This document shows, piece after piece, positions 8,391 to 17,918 of a DNA stretch of 24,351 nucleotides. Position 1 is the stretch's first letter, and the number at the start of each line of letters is the position of its first letter. The notes below the pieces were generated by a model that saw only the letters and a program-made list of their open reading frames with translations, searched no databases and had not been told where the DNA came from. Both the position numbers and the translations under genes were made by a program. This DNA is from Chara braunii (taxonomy: Eukaryota; Streptophyta; Charophyceae; Charales; Characeae): positions 1,284,952-1,309,302 of the forward strand of contig BFEA01000317.1 in assembly GCA_003427395.1 (NCBI GenBank). Reading direction: 5' to 3'.

Positions 8391-8753
8391 AAGGATTGAG
8401 TAGGCAAACCTAACTGCTATCATAACATAGCAAACACAGTCTCATATGGACTCACATGGAGTCTGTCAGCAACAAGTTCCAACAACCCCTCAATTTAAGA
8501 TGAGTGTTATGATCCTGGTCAATTTCGAAGTACACATTCATGAGAAAGTACGATGTCGTCCAATTGCAATTTGCAAAAAGAAATGAGTGAACTTGAGAGG
8601 AGAGAGAGGGAAAAAAAAAGAAGATGAACGAAAGAAGAAGAAGAAGATATACATTGTACATTGTACACCAGCAAATACCAACTTCTTATCTCCCTTCTTC
8701 CTCGCCAACCACTCTCCTCCTTCTTATCTCCTCCCCTCTTGTTCAAACAAGAG
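8391..8753. other. Spacer, no gene seen
   Basis: Mixed-composition DNA with A-rich and CT-rich stretches between the minisatellite and the presumed LINE tail. Only short random open frames are present. Confidence 0.4.
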
Positions 8754-9072
8754 ATTTTTTTTTAAAGAATCTTGCCCGTGTCATCAGAAAGGGGTGATGA
8801 AAAGAGCATACACTCCTTCCTTACTAACAAGAGGCTCCAATCTACTAGAAAGCGGGTCCAACGACCCCATGGATACAATGGTATAGAAAGTCCAAGTAGA
8901 CCAAAACAGCCGCACTTCAGACACAGCTTCCCCGAAGGCTAATACTACTGAACTAGCTTTGTGCCTCTTCACCCAATCTGAGTGCCAGAAAGACTTGAAT
9001 ACCAAACACTTAACCAGTTGTTACCTTAGAACCATCAGTGGAGGAAACCATACTCTTGTACTTTCAAAGGAT

Positions 9073-9525
9073 CTATCCATACCACGCAGCGGGCACAAGA
9101 CAGTTACTTGGAAGGGGGAAAAAAAAAGGGAATTCAAAAAGATGTCTCATAGGAATAGCATGATCGACTGTACTTCGATCATTGAAAACTAATCGGTAAT
9201 TCCTTTGAAGAGGCTCCTGAGCATTCTCGTGTCCTCCTTCCCATATTACATTCCCCAACCTCCCTCCTTGGTCCCCTCCCAGCCAACTTCTATTGAATTG
9301 ATTAATGTGGTGCCATATCTCATTTTGTAAGGATAGATGTTGGGTTTTTTCCTTTAAGTGTTCCCATTTAATTGATAATTCTATTTGAATCTGTTGTTTG
9401 ATAGTATCAGTAAAGTTTGGTCCATCCAGACACACACTTTTCATTTCATAGGTGCACCTTCTTGACCAGATTGCCCAGATGATCGCCCTCCTTCCAATTA
9501 AGAATAGGTTAGTTGTGAATTTCAT
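9073..9525 (-). pseudogene. LINE ORF2 C-terminus (fragment)
   Basis: The frame from 9525 to the stop at 9073 begins MKFTTNLFLIGRRAIIWAIW. The IGRRAIIWAIWSRR stretch resembles the post-zinc-finger region of LINE ORF2 proteins (…WxIWKERN type). It overlaps the end of the 23.1 kb fragment at FTTNLF, so the two fragments join into one protein in the same frame. On its own it lacks any catalytic domain. Upstream in-frame isoleucine codons come from the (GAT)n repeat and are not part of the gene. Confidence 0.6.
9507..9525. repeat. Left copy of duplicated LINE target site
   Basis: GGTTAGTTGTGAATTTCAT matches 23126-23143 except for one extra T. Both copies encode the same LINE residues, and flanking bases beyond them differ. 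This fits a target-site duplication made when the 13.6 kb insert entered the LINE. Confidence 0.75.
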
Positions 9526-9531
9526 GCTGAC

Positions 9532-9532
9532 A

Positions 9533-9565
<33 letters not shown>

Positions 9566-9630
9566 CAGATGATGATGATGACGATGATGACGATGTTGAT
9601 GTTGATCATGATGTTGATGATGTTGGTGAT
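9532..9630. repeat. (GAT)n microsatellite, imperfect
   Basis: A run of GAT triplets with occasional GAC and GTT interruptions, beginning a few bases after the left target-site copy. It marks the 5' boundary of the inserted retroposon. A shorter CATCAT/CAGCAG tract occurs near its 3' end (about 22869-22915). Confidence 0.9.
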
Positions 9631-9635
9631 GGGAC

Positions 9636-10200
9636 TTGCCGATGCTGTGGTTGATGCCGCTTCTGCACTTTAGACAATGCCATTCTCCTCCACCAACCCA
9701 ACGTCGTCCAGCTTATCATAGCCTGTCAGCCAGATGTATGGACCTGGCCAACAGTCTCACCCTGATTCCGCAAGCCTGCTGCGGCAATCAGGCGCAAGAC
9801 AGCTCTTCCATTCTAAATCGTTCGTGCCTCCCGACACACACTCGCAGCAACATCGCTCTCGCTAACCCGCTCGCAATGCAGTGCCAAGCAAGCAACGCCA
9901 AACATCTTGTTGAAGAACTCCTTCCACCTTATTTCGAAGTGGCGCCTGCGCTCGCCAGCCAGTCAGCCATCGCTTACACAGACGATTGGCATCAACGCTT
10001 GCCAGCCAGTCTTCTGACGCCAGTGTCAGCCAGCGGGCGCTCACGCTCGCCAACCAACGCTTGCAACCTAGCTAGCCAGCGCTCGCTAGCCAGCCAGCCC
10101 TCACAAGCAACCAGCACTGGCGCAGACAACCATCCCAGACGCAGTCGCCAGCGCCTCCGCCATGGCGCTCCCTTTGTGGCAGGCCTCATCTGAAATGTAC
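9636..10200 (+). other. Open low-complexity region, no gene assigned
   Basis: A 185-codon frame (9636-10193) is open, but its second half is built from repeated GCCAGCCAG / GCTCGCC-type words, giving Ala/Ser/Gln-rich sequence. No domain is recognised. It lies in the 5' part of the poly(A)-tailed insert, so a remnant of its transcript is possible. I see no firm coding evidence. Confidence 0.25.
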
Positions 10201-10657
10201 GATCCAGGGTGGAGGCCCGGTGGAGCAATTTAAAAATTTCAGGGGGATGTTAAAGGAGAGAGACAAAGGGGAGAAGTAGTGGGCACTGGGGGTCCAGGGA
10301 TGTAGAGAGAATAGGAGATAGAGGGGGGGGAAGGGGGTTGTCTCACGATGCCTGCATTGTAGCAATCTAATTGGTACTGTTCTCATCAAATTTTTCCTAT
10401 TTGAGCTATCCTCTTCGTTTAGTTATTTATTTCTTAAACATCGAAAGTATACTTCGTTATTAATTAATTAACTATTGACCACCCAATCATCCAATTATCT
10501 AATCACCATACTAATTACCAACTCAACCATAATCATAGTTATCAACTTTATTAATATCCCTAATAAATTTCCAATATATTAATATTCCTGATTAATCCAG
10601 AATTATCGTAACTCACAGAATCATCGTAACTCTCAACTCCTAAAACTAAGCGGATTG
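10201..10657. other. AT-rich spacer within the insert
   Basis: About 450 bp, increasingly AT-rich, with many short TAATTA/ATTAAT words and repeated short phrases (for example CAGAATCATCGTAACTC). No gene or element end was recognised up to the MITE duplication at 10658. Confidence 0.4.
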
Positions 10658-10665
10658 GTATTTTT
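10658..10665. repeat. Left 8-bp target-site duplication of MITE
   Basis: GTATTTTT, repeated exactly at 11276-11283. An 8 bp duplication is characteristic of hAT-superfamily transposition. Confidence 0.8.
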
Positions 10666-11275
10666 CATGGCTACGCTGGACCCGGACCCGGACCCGAACA
10701 TTTCCGAACATGGAACCGGACCCATGTCTAGTAGTTTCCGAATGTCCGGAATTCCGGACATTTCCGGACCTCTGGACATGGGGGGGTCCGGACGGTCCAA
10801 ATAGCTGGACAGGTCCAGAAATGTTCGGACCATTAAAATAAAAATAAAAATAAAAAAATCTGAAAAACAAGTATGTTATGCAGAATAACAATGCAAACCA
10901 CCTTTGCCTTAGAGTCATGTCAGAATTCCTAACCAAACATGAGTTAAAAGTAAAAAACTATAAAAAAGGTTAAAAAAAAGACTTTAAAAACTAATAAAAG
11001 GTAATGAATTATTAATAATTAAAAAATTGGGGTTGTCTAATAAATTATTATAGAGAGAGAGCATGTACGGACCCCCAAAAAAAGCATAAACGGGCCTAAA
11101 AAAAAACCAAAACAATTTAGATGGCTTGGCTCCTTAGTGAGGAAGGGTCCTGGACCGTGTTTTTTTTTTTTTCCTCGAAATTTGGCAGATCCGGACCTTC
11201 CAGACCGGACGTCTCGAGTCCAGACTGAATCCAGACCATGTGGACGGCGGTCCGGACGTCCGGATCGTAGCCATG
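10666..11275. mobile_element. hAT-like MITE (non-autonomous DNA transposon)
   Basis: A 610 bp element. It starts CATGGCTACG and ends with the exact reverse complement CGTAGCCATG, flanked by identical 8 bp duplications. Beyond the 10 bp perfect terminal repeat, both subterminal regions (about 130 bp each) are full of short GGTCCGGACC / TCCGGA words in both orientations, as expected of transposase-binding subterminal repeats. The centre is AT-rich with A- and T-runs and has no transposase. Related autonomous elements would need to supply transposase in trans. Confidence 0.85.
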
Positions 11276-11283
11276 GTATTTTT
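11276..11283. repeat. Right 8-bp target-site duplication of MITE
   Basis: GTATTTTT, identical to 10658-10665. Confidence 0.8.
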
Positions 11284-11363
11284 TAATACCTAAATTCCTA
11301 AATTTCGAATCTCTTCATCTACAATCTGTATCACTTTCCATGTTTTATCTTCCCTGTATTTGC

Positions 11364-11451
11364 TTCCATGAGCTGACTCTTATCCAATTCCATTGCAGAA
11401 ACCTGCATTCCATGAGCTGACTCTTATCCAATTCCATTGCAGAAACCTTGT
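11364..11451. repeat. 44-bp tandem duplication
   Basis: A 44 bp unit starting TTCCATGAGCTGACTC is present twice head to tail (11364-11407, 11408-11451), almost identical except at the last bases. It interrupts a minus-strand open frame (11629-11345) that otherwise looks non-repetitive. Confidence 0.9.
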
Positions 11452-11572
11452 CTTCGAAAACTACTCGAAATTTCTCCAGCTTATTTTTCTTTGGTTCGAA
11501 ATGCCATTTGGGTTCCTGGTATCTATATTCTCCTCTCTTAGTATCGACGTTTATTTCTGATGGATGGAATGT

Positions 11573-11577
11573 GGGGT
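11573..11577. repeat. Left 5-bp target-site duplication of chromovirus
   Basis: GGGGT immediately before the 5' LTR, matched by GGGGT at 21555-21559 immediately after the 3' LTR. Confidence 0.92.
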
Positions 11578-11894
11578 TGTAGTTGACCTCTGGTTGGCCT
11601 GTGAGACCAGCCCCTTGGCCTATTCTCACAGGCCTGTGTTCTATTCGGGGCCAGTCCAGTCCAGTCCAGGCTGGTACCTCTGTCGGTACCAGCCAGTCCA
11701 GTCCAGTCCGTCAGTCCGCTGGGGTATACCCCAGCCATTGTCTGTTTTTCGGCATCATTCTTCAGTTGCACATTTTGGAGTACGTGCGTTAGAGTCTTGC
11801 GTGGGGAGCTGCGGTGTGCATCTTGCTCCCCCCCTTCTTCCTCCATCTCCATCTCTGTCATTAGCGGAGCACCACACCTGGTGGGTCCGCTACA
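11578..11894 (+). repeat. 5' LTR of chromovirus
   Basis: 317 bp, beginning TGTAG and ending CTACA. Contains repeated GTCCAGTCCA words and the phrase CTGGGGTATACCCCAG, a 16 bp palindrome that could include a TATA-like core. Promoter and polyadenylation signals were not resolved. Confidence 0.95.
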
Positions 11895-11895
11895 T

Positions 11896-11907
11896 TGGTA
11901 TCGGAGC
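11896..11907 (+). promoter_or_regulatory. Primer-binding site, initiator Met tRNA type
   Basis: TGGTATCGGAGC begins one base after the 5' LTR. It differs by one base from TGGTATCAGAGC, the usual plant LTR-retrotransposon site complementary to the 3' end of initiator methionine tRNA. The change would give a wobble pair. Confidence 0.85.
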
Positions 11908-12024
11908 GGGAACGTTCCCCGCTCCCACCCACCACCCCGTACAGCTGTACAGCTGAGGAAAACAGCAAAGGCCAAGGCCGCCGCACGCGCGTGCGGCACG
12001 CGCCCACGCTGCCCCGCTCCCAGA

Positions 12025-12120
12025 TTATATTATCAAGATCCGGGATGCATACTGCTGCTGGGGTTTGAACCCAGGCAGCTGCCAGCCATGCGTATACCAC
12101 TGCCATAACACACTCGCCAC
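12025..12120 (-). other. tRNA-like segment (B box and T-arm) in the chromovirus leader
   Basis: On the minus strand, 12074-12058 forms a perfect T-arm: stem CTGGG/CCCAG with loop TTCAAAC, including a perfect B box GGTTCAAACCC (12071-12061). An A-box-like TGGCAGTGGTA lies at 12106-12096, 35 nt upstream. I could not fold a proper acceptor or anticodon stem, so this is not a functional tRNA by eye. It may be a tRNA pseudogene, a SINE head or a Pol III promoter remnant within the leader. Confidence 0.4.
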
Positions 12121-12954
12121 AGGGTGTCTATGGCCTTGTAGCACGGCACGCTCGTGTTGAAGAGGTGCCGTGCTGGCTATTTACCCCCCCCGTGGCTGCT
12201 GCTGCCTGTGCACGTGACCAACTGCAGTTCCACGTGGCACTTTGCTATGGACTTGAAGACCCCCTGTGTTTCAGGGGCTGCTCTACACCGGTGAGGGTAT
12301 GCTCACACAGCATACCCTAGATCTGCAGATTTGCAGTAGGGGCTGATCAAGATCTCAGCCCCCTCCCTCCTCCAACTGCCTGTTGCAGCGAAGGCCAAGA
12401 CCCTCTTGGTCTTGGTGTACCTTGTGCCCTTGGGGACACCAAGGGCCAGGTATCTTTTCTCTCCCTCCCCTTCCTCTACCAACCCACTCTCCATACCTCT
12501 CTCTCTCTCTCCTCTTACTCATACCCCTCCCCCCACCCCACCTTCCGTCCCACCACCCATTCTTTTACTGTATTTACTTCATCTCTTCTTTTCTTTCCTC
12601 CTTTTCTCCTTGCTTCTTGATCCCTCTCCACCTTGCCTCAACCCTCCTCTCCCCCAACTACCACCACATCATCCCCCCACCTCCCACTTCATTTTTTTCT
12701 CTCTCCCACCTATTTCTTTCTTTTCTCCTTCACTTTTTCATTCCCCTTCCCCCCTACTTCGATTTTTTTTTCTGTTTTTCTTCTTTCCACCTCTCTTTTG
12801 ATTTATCTTTTTTTTTTTCCAAAAATTCAAAATATCTTCTTTCCCACCTTTTTTTCTCATTTTCTGATTTATTTATTTATTTTTCTATTTATTCTGAAAA
12901 TTCGATTTTCTTGGCGGCAACCCTAAATCTGATTAGGTGTTAGCCTTTCTTGCT

Positions 12955-13000
12955 TTCGGCACACGTTTCGACCCCGTGGGGGTAACGAAGTGCTGCCGAA
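12955..13000 (+). repeat. Leader hairpin, copy 1
   Basis: Inverted repeat: TTCGGCA pairs with TGCCGAA, TTCG with CGAA, and ACCCC with GGGGT around a 3-base loop GTG. This is the most perfect of three related copies. Confidence 0.85.
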
Positions 13001-13027
13001 ATTTTTTGATTTTCTCTCACTTAGTCT

Positions 13028-13072
13028 TTTCGACACACTTCGACCCCATGGGGGTAACGAAATGCTGCCAAA
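13028..13072 (+). repeat. Leader hairpin, copy 2
   Basis: Same layout as copy 1. The inner stem is kept (TTCG/CGAA, ACCCC/GGGGT, loop ATG), while the outer stem has two mismatches. It lies 73 bp after the start of copy 1. Confidence 0.8.
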
Positions 13073-13139
13073 TTTTTTGACAAATTAGATACTTCATTCC
13101 TCCCCACCTCCTTATCCACTTCTTTACTTCTTTACTTCT

Positions 13140-13170
<31 letters not shown>

Positions 13171-13246
13171 TTTTCTTAAATTCCTTTTTTTTTTTATTTG
13201 CCGCATCTTGACACCTAGTGTGCTCACCTTGGTCTCTCCTTTCCCC

Positions 13247-13291
13247 TTGGCACATTCTTGACCCCGTGGGGGGTAAGAAAATGCTACCGAA
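13247..13291 (+). repeat. Leader hairpin, copy 3
   Basis: The inner stem ACCCC/GGGGT is retained. The next helix has changed on both sides (TTCTT pairing with AAGAA instead of TTCG with CGAA), so pairing survives a two-sided change. The outer stem is partly paired. Confidence 0.75.
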
Positions 13292-13504
13292 AATTTCAAA
13301 AAAATAAATATTGTTTTTTCCCTTCACATCTTTTTACTTATTTCTTTAATTATTTTTATTCTTTATTTATTTTCTTATTTATTTTTATTTTCTCTCGAAA
13401 TCTCGCTGTTTATTTATTTTTCTCCCACCTTTCCCCCCCCTATGCTTGCTATTTTACTTCCTTGATTAGGTCACCGGTACCTTACCCTAACCACTTAAAC
13501 TTCG

Positions 13505-13546
13505 GTTAGGGTTTTCTTAGGGTTTTTGTAGGGTTTAGGGTTTTTC
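13505..13546 (+). repeat. Short TTAGGG/TTTAGGG-rich patch
   Basis: Four TAGGGT-type words in about 42 bp (plant-type telomere word TTTAGGG appears once). Spacing is irregular. It lies about 180 bp before the gag ATG inside the leader, so it is not a telomere; telo-box-like motifs occur in some plant 5' leaders. Confidence 0.6.
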
Positions 13547-13728
13547 AAACCCCCCCTACTTCCCCGTCCTCTTCGGGCACCCTGGACCCGAACCACCCCT
13601 CCCCCTTTGACGGCGCCCGTGCTAGCCTTGCTAGCGCCGTTCGCCGCTTTCTACCGCGGACTTCCCCCTACGCCCTCCGCTCACGCGGACCTCTTCTGAC
13701 CCCCTCCAGTCCGGTCCGTCATCTCCCC

Positions 13729-15794
13729 ATGGCTGACGGTCTGTCACACGCCGCCGACACGGCGATGACCACGGCATCGGGCTCCACACCCGTGCCGGCG
13801 GACCAGGGCCATCAGCCCCAGGAGGATCTGCACACCCTCCTCACCTCTTTCCTTGCGCCCATCCATGTGCAACTCGCGACCCTTGCGCCCATCTAGGCGC
13901 AACTCGCGACCCTCGCGCCCTTAAAGGCGCAAGTGGCGACCCTTGCCGCCGGCGTGCAGCAACTCCAGGATGTTGCGTGTCCTCCATCTCTCCTGGCTCC
14001 CAGTCCGGGTCCCCCGTCCTCCGACAGGATGGCCACGGCGGAGCTTCCTCCTCCGCCGCCCCCGACCCGGCCATCTTGGTGACTGTCCACGCCCCTAGCA
14101 TGACGGCCGCCACGAGCTAGACCCTCCCTCAGTCCACGGGTGCACCTGCCCAGATTCCGGTCACGATGGCCACGGGACCACAACCCGCTACCATCGTCTC
14201 AACTTTTCCGGGTGCCCCACTTCTCCCCCCTCTTCGCACGACCGCAGCGCCATCTGGCTCGCCCCCTTGTGGGATGCCTCGCGCCGCTCATGCGTCTCCC
14301 CCTGCCACACCTCGCTCGATCTACGTTCGAGGTCTCGAGGACGAGATCGCCCAGCTGTGGACCGACCTCGCCCTCTCACGCCTTCAACCACCCCCACCCT
14401 CACAGGTGGCCGCGCCTTCCGACGCACCCTCTTCTTCCTCTATTCTTCCTTCCATGCAGGCTCGCTGCCCTCGCCCTGCACCCTACCCATCCCCATCCTA
14501 CCTCCTCCCCATCCCCTCGGTTGCTGCGAACTCTTCTACCGCAGCTCCCGCGCAGCCTGCCGCTGTTTCCCCCGCCGCTCCACCATGCGGTCCGGGCGTC
14601 CAGTTAGCTGCGCCTCCTCCTCCAGGACCTGCGCCGACTTATTCCGCCATAGCGCAGTCCCCTGCTTCCCGTTCCCCCCGCCGCCAAAACGGTGGCACAC
14701 CACTCATCCGCTTGTCGGACATTGCCTTGTATGACGGTACACACATACACGTGTCTAGGTGGCTGCAGTCTGCCACCCGTATGCTCCAGCTCATGGGCGC
14801 CACACCTGACACGTGGGTGGGTCACGTTTGCACACGCCTGCGTGGCGGTCCTTCCGAGGCCTGGGAGGATTTCTACGCGCACTCCCTTCGCGCGGGTCGG
14901 ACTCCAACCTTCATAGATTTCCAAGCGTTCCTCGAGGATCGCTTCGGAGCCCGACACGATGTGACTGACGACTTCGAGCGTGTCGTCACTACACGCTGGT
15001 CCGGCTTTGGTGGCGCTGCCGGCCTGGATCGCCACGTTCAGGTCTTTCAGGATGCCCGCCTCATTTGTGACATAGCGTTCCTCCCCGAGGCGGCCCTTAT
15101 CGATCGGTTCTTGACCAGCCTTCCGCTCGAGTACCGCTTTGAGCTATGGCGGTACGAGTTCACATCGGCCCAGCAAGCTTATGAGGCCACCAGGGACCAT
15201 CAACGGATGCGGGCCCGTCTTCACCCCGCCTCCGCCTCCCAGCCACTGCGTACTGGTTACGCCTCATCCTCCTCTCACGGCACTTCCCAGCGTCTTTCCC
15301 CCTTCCGCGGTCGCCCCCACTGTTCCGCGCAGCAGGGCCACCACTTCTTGCGCCGCTTCAGCGCGCTCGAGTATGGTGAGCAGGACGCTGGTACCTCGCT
15401 GTCGCTAGAGGGTGACCATAGCGACGACCTCGATCTCGGCGACGTCGTCCACCACCACCTAGAGGACTCTACTCTCCCTATGGCTGAGCGCCTCCAGCTC
15501 ATCCTTTCCACCCTTTCCCAGGCACGCAGCCTCCCTGGTCACGCTGGCGCGTCGCCCCCCGAGGTCCCTCGGCAGGACCTTCCTCAGGGCTTTGTTCCTC
15601 CTCGCGGTGTCCTTTCCGCTGAGGAGCGCGCGACTATTATGGGCCGACGTGGGTGTTTGCGATGCCGTCAGGACGGTCATACCTCCTCGCGGTGCCCTTA
15701 CACCACCGCCCTTGACTGCCACTACGCTGACCTTTCCCGCCAGCGTCGTGCTTTGCTCCCCCCCGGCGCCTCTCATCCCCGCGGCGCCTCCTAG
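13729..15794 (+). pseudogene. Chromovirus gag
   Basis: The likely original start is the ATG at 13729 (MADGLSHAADTAM). The first segment contains three ~30 bp direct repeats giving QLATLAP-type heptads, a probable coiled coil. A TAG stops it at 13894, and the frame closes by 14084 (TGA). The main gag body is in another frame from upstream of 14166 to 15794. It has a retrotransposon gag domain (about residues 190-360 counted from Met14166, including WVGHVCTRLRGGPSEAWEDF and LPLEYRFELWRYE). A CCHC zinc knuckle CLRCRQDGHTSSRC lies at nt 15654-15695. A further TAG at 14118 and one at 15792 also break it. The protein would package element RNA. Confidence 0.85.
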
Positions 15795-16685
15795 CCACGG
15801 TGCAGTGTACACCTGCGCCCTCCTCAGTAGTGGGCTTTCCGACATTTCCGTCACGGTTCGCCCCTCTCGCTACTGGAGTTGAGGTATCGCGGGACTCGAC
15901 AGAGTGTACTCAGCCCTCTGTCGCAGTACCGTCTGTGCCTCCGCAGACCACCATCTCCCCTCCTTCCCCGCCGCGACTACCGACGCGTCGAGCCATTCGC
16001 TCAGCCCGTTGCAGTGAGCAGCTTGCTACTCGCGAGGACGTTGTGTCCTCTCTTCTGGACTTGAGCATGCTCCAGGCTCGTAAGGAGTCACTCACCCTCC
16101 ATGTCGCTGCACTGCGTCGCCTTCTCGCCATCCTCTATGACCCTGATCGCACCCTCCCGATCATCCTAGTACGACTCGGGACCTCCACAAGCGCTGTGGG
16201 ATTCCGGTTCTCACGGCGACTTCATTCACCCACGCGTGGTGAAAGAAGCAAGCTTACCCGCGACAGGGTCTCCGACTCCCATCTCCGTTACCTTAGGGGA
16301 TGACAAGACTCAGCGCTTCTTCGACCAGACGGTCACCGACCTCCCTTTCTTCCTCACTCCCGAGCCGACTGATCGTTCCCCGACATCTCGTCGCCACCGC
16401 TCCTCTGCACATTTCGATGTGATGGAGACGGGATACGACTTCATTCTCGGCACTCCGTGATCTCGCCGGTTCCGCAACACCGAGGCCGATTCGGCGACCA
16501 ACACTCCCGTTCTCAAAACGAAGCGTGGACAGACGTATCGCGTACCTTTCATAGGTACCACCGCGACACCACGCCCCGATCCTCCTCCCCCAGAGCCTTC
16601 CGCGCCCACACCATCTCCTTCTATCGCTGTCACCTCGCCTCGGCAGTTCGCTCACTTCATCCGACAGGACGACGTCACCTTCTTT
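15795..16685 (+). pseudogene. Chromovirus protease and linker
   Basis: An aspartic protease active site DSG is encoded at 16200-16208 within LWDSGSHGDFIHPRVV, in the pol frame. The family's C-terminal block, here DVMETGYDFILGTP, follows up to 16457. The next codon is TGA (16458-16460) where the family has Trp. Upstream, about 15800-16170, the coding-looking sequence is in a different frame, so at least two frameshifts flank the protease. After the TGA the pol frame stays open through a Pro-rich linker into RT. Confidence 0.8.
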
Positions 16686-17918
16686 ATGGTGAACGTGACG
16701 GATCTCTTACACTATGATCCACCCTGTCCTGACGCCGAGCTTATCCCTCTGGAGCCAGATCCTCCTTCTATCTCCATGACTCTCATTTCTACTTCCGTCC
16801 TTCCGCCGTCCGTCGAGTCCACCCCGCCGTCGCGCGCTAACGCTGACGCTGAGGAACTCGCACGATATACGGCTGACCTGGAGCCCGCAGTTCGTGACCT
16901 CATCCGAGAGTACCACGACGTTTTCCCATCGTCGTTCTCGTACGCCGGCATCCCACCGATGCGTGATGTCGAGCACTCCATTCAGCTTGTGCCTAACTAT
17001 CGTGTTCACCACCAGGCACCCTACAGACTCTCGATCCCCGAGGCCACCGAACTCAAGCGTCAACTTGAGGAGCTTCTGAGACTGAGTTTCATTAAACCCA
17101 GCAAACCTAGCAATTCCCCGTGGGGTGCACCCATCCTCTTTGCTCGCAAAGCGGATGGAACTCTCCGTCTCTGCATCGACTATAGCGGCCTCAACCACTA
17201 CACGGTTAAGAACACCTACCCCATGCCTCGTTCCGACGAGTTGTTCGACCGCCTAGTAGGCAACCGCTTCTTCACGAAGATTGATCTTCGTAGTGGTTAC
17301 CATCAGATCCGCGTCGCTGCAGTCGACCAGCCGAAGACAGCGTTCCGATCGCGCTTCGGCCACTACGAGTTTACGGTGATGCCATTCGGCCTCACCAACG
17401 CACCCGTTACCTTTCAGAGGGCGATGAATGACATCTTCAGGGACATCCTGGAGTAGTACGTTCTCGTTTACCTCGACGATATCCTGGTCCACAGTCGTAC
17501 CCTTGAGGAGCACCTCAGACACCTCCGTGACGTCCTTGACCGCTTGCGCAGACATGGCTTCTACGCCAAGCTGAGCAAGTGCCGCTTTGCCCAGCACAAA
17601 GTGGATTTCTTAGGACACTACGTGTCTAACCAGGGTCTCCACATGGACGACGCGAAGATCACTGCTATTGCGGAGTGGCCCGCTCCCACATCCACCAAGC
17701 AGCTTCGCAGCTTCCTAGGCCTGACCAGCTACTATAGTAATTTCATCCGGGGATACGCTAGGTATTCCTACGTCCTTACCTCCACCCTCATTCGGAAGAA
17801 CCCACCCTGGACTTGGACACCCCTCCACGAGGACGCCTTCCGCGCCCTCAAGAAGGCGGTGACGTGCGCACCGGCTTTTCATCTACCTGATTTTGATCGC
17901 CCTTTTATGCTTACCACC
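16686..17918 (+). pseudogene. Chromovirus reverse transcriptase
   Basis: Ty3/gypsy RT in one frame. Blocks seen in order: [44 protein letters not shown] (motif A), [17 protein letters not shown] (motif B), YLDD at nt 17469-17480 (motif C), and LGHYVSNQGL followed by the connection region FLGLTSYYSNFI. A single TAG at 17454-17456 falls just before the catalytic YLDD block and is the only stop in this stretch. The catalytic residues themselves are intact. Confidence 0.93.

Larger units (their letters stand above)
8754..9525 (-). mobile_element. LINE (non-LTR retrotransposon), 3' half
   Basis: Minus-strand 3' portion of a LINE whose 5' portion lies at 23126-23745. The coding part is 9525-9073, followed by about 310 bp of presumed 3' UTR to a T-run at 8753-8762, which would be the poly(A) tail on the minus strand. 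The left boundary is inferred from that T-run alone; no target-site duplication for the LINE itself was found. The element is interrupted after base 9525 by the large insert. Confidence 0.6.
11284..11577 (-). other. Possible coding remnant split by the chromovirus
   Basis: On the minus strand, bases 11577 to about 11400 encode a plausible non-repetitive frame containing YRYQEPKWHFEPKKN and KFRVVFEDKVSAMEL. If the chromovirus and one GGGGT copy are removed, this frame continues without a break into 21560-21578 (MKLSPIHP). The frame was therefore open at the time of insertion. No family was recognised, and it may be an old retroelement fragment or chance. Confidence 0.25.
12121..13728 (+). other. 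Long untranslated leader of chromovirus
   Basis: About 1.6 kb between the tRNA-like segment and the gag start. It is dominated by pyrimidine-rich and TTTA-repeat sequence (12460-13430), with three copies of a hairpin motif and a TTAGGG-rich patch. The open plus-strand frames here (Pro/Leu/Phe/Ser-rich) reflect C/T composition and are not genes. Confidence 0.7.

Noticed and set aside
8129-8423. Minus-strand repeat protein (SPSLTLTHPH units)
   Set aside because: Created by the 10 bp minisatellite, which is open in several frames.
9452-9673. Met-rich small protein
   Set aside because: Encoded by the (GAT)n microsatellite read as ATG codons.
12383-12943. Membrane-protein-like frames rich in Phe/Leu/Ser/Pro
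   Set aside because: They arise from a C/T-rich leader of the chromovirus; two overlapping frames are equally open.
13505-13546. Interstitial telomere
   Set aside because: Only four irregular TAGGGT words inside a retrotransposon leader; not a tandem array.
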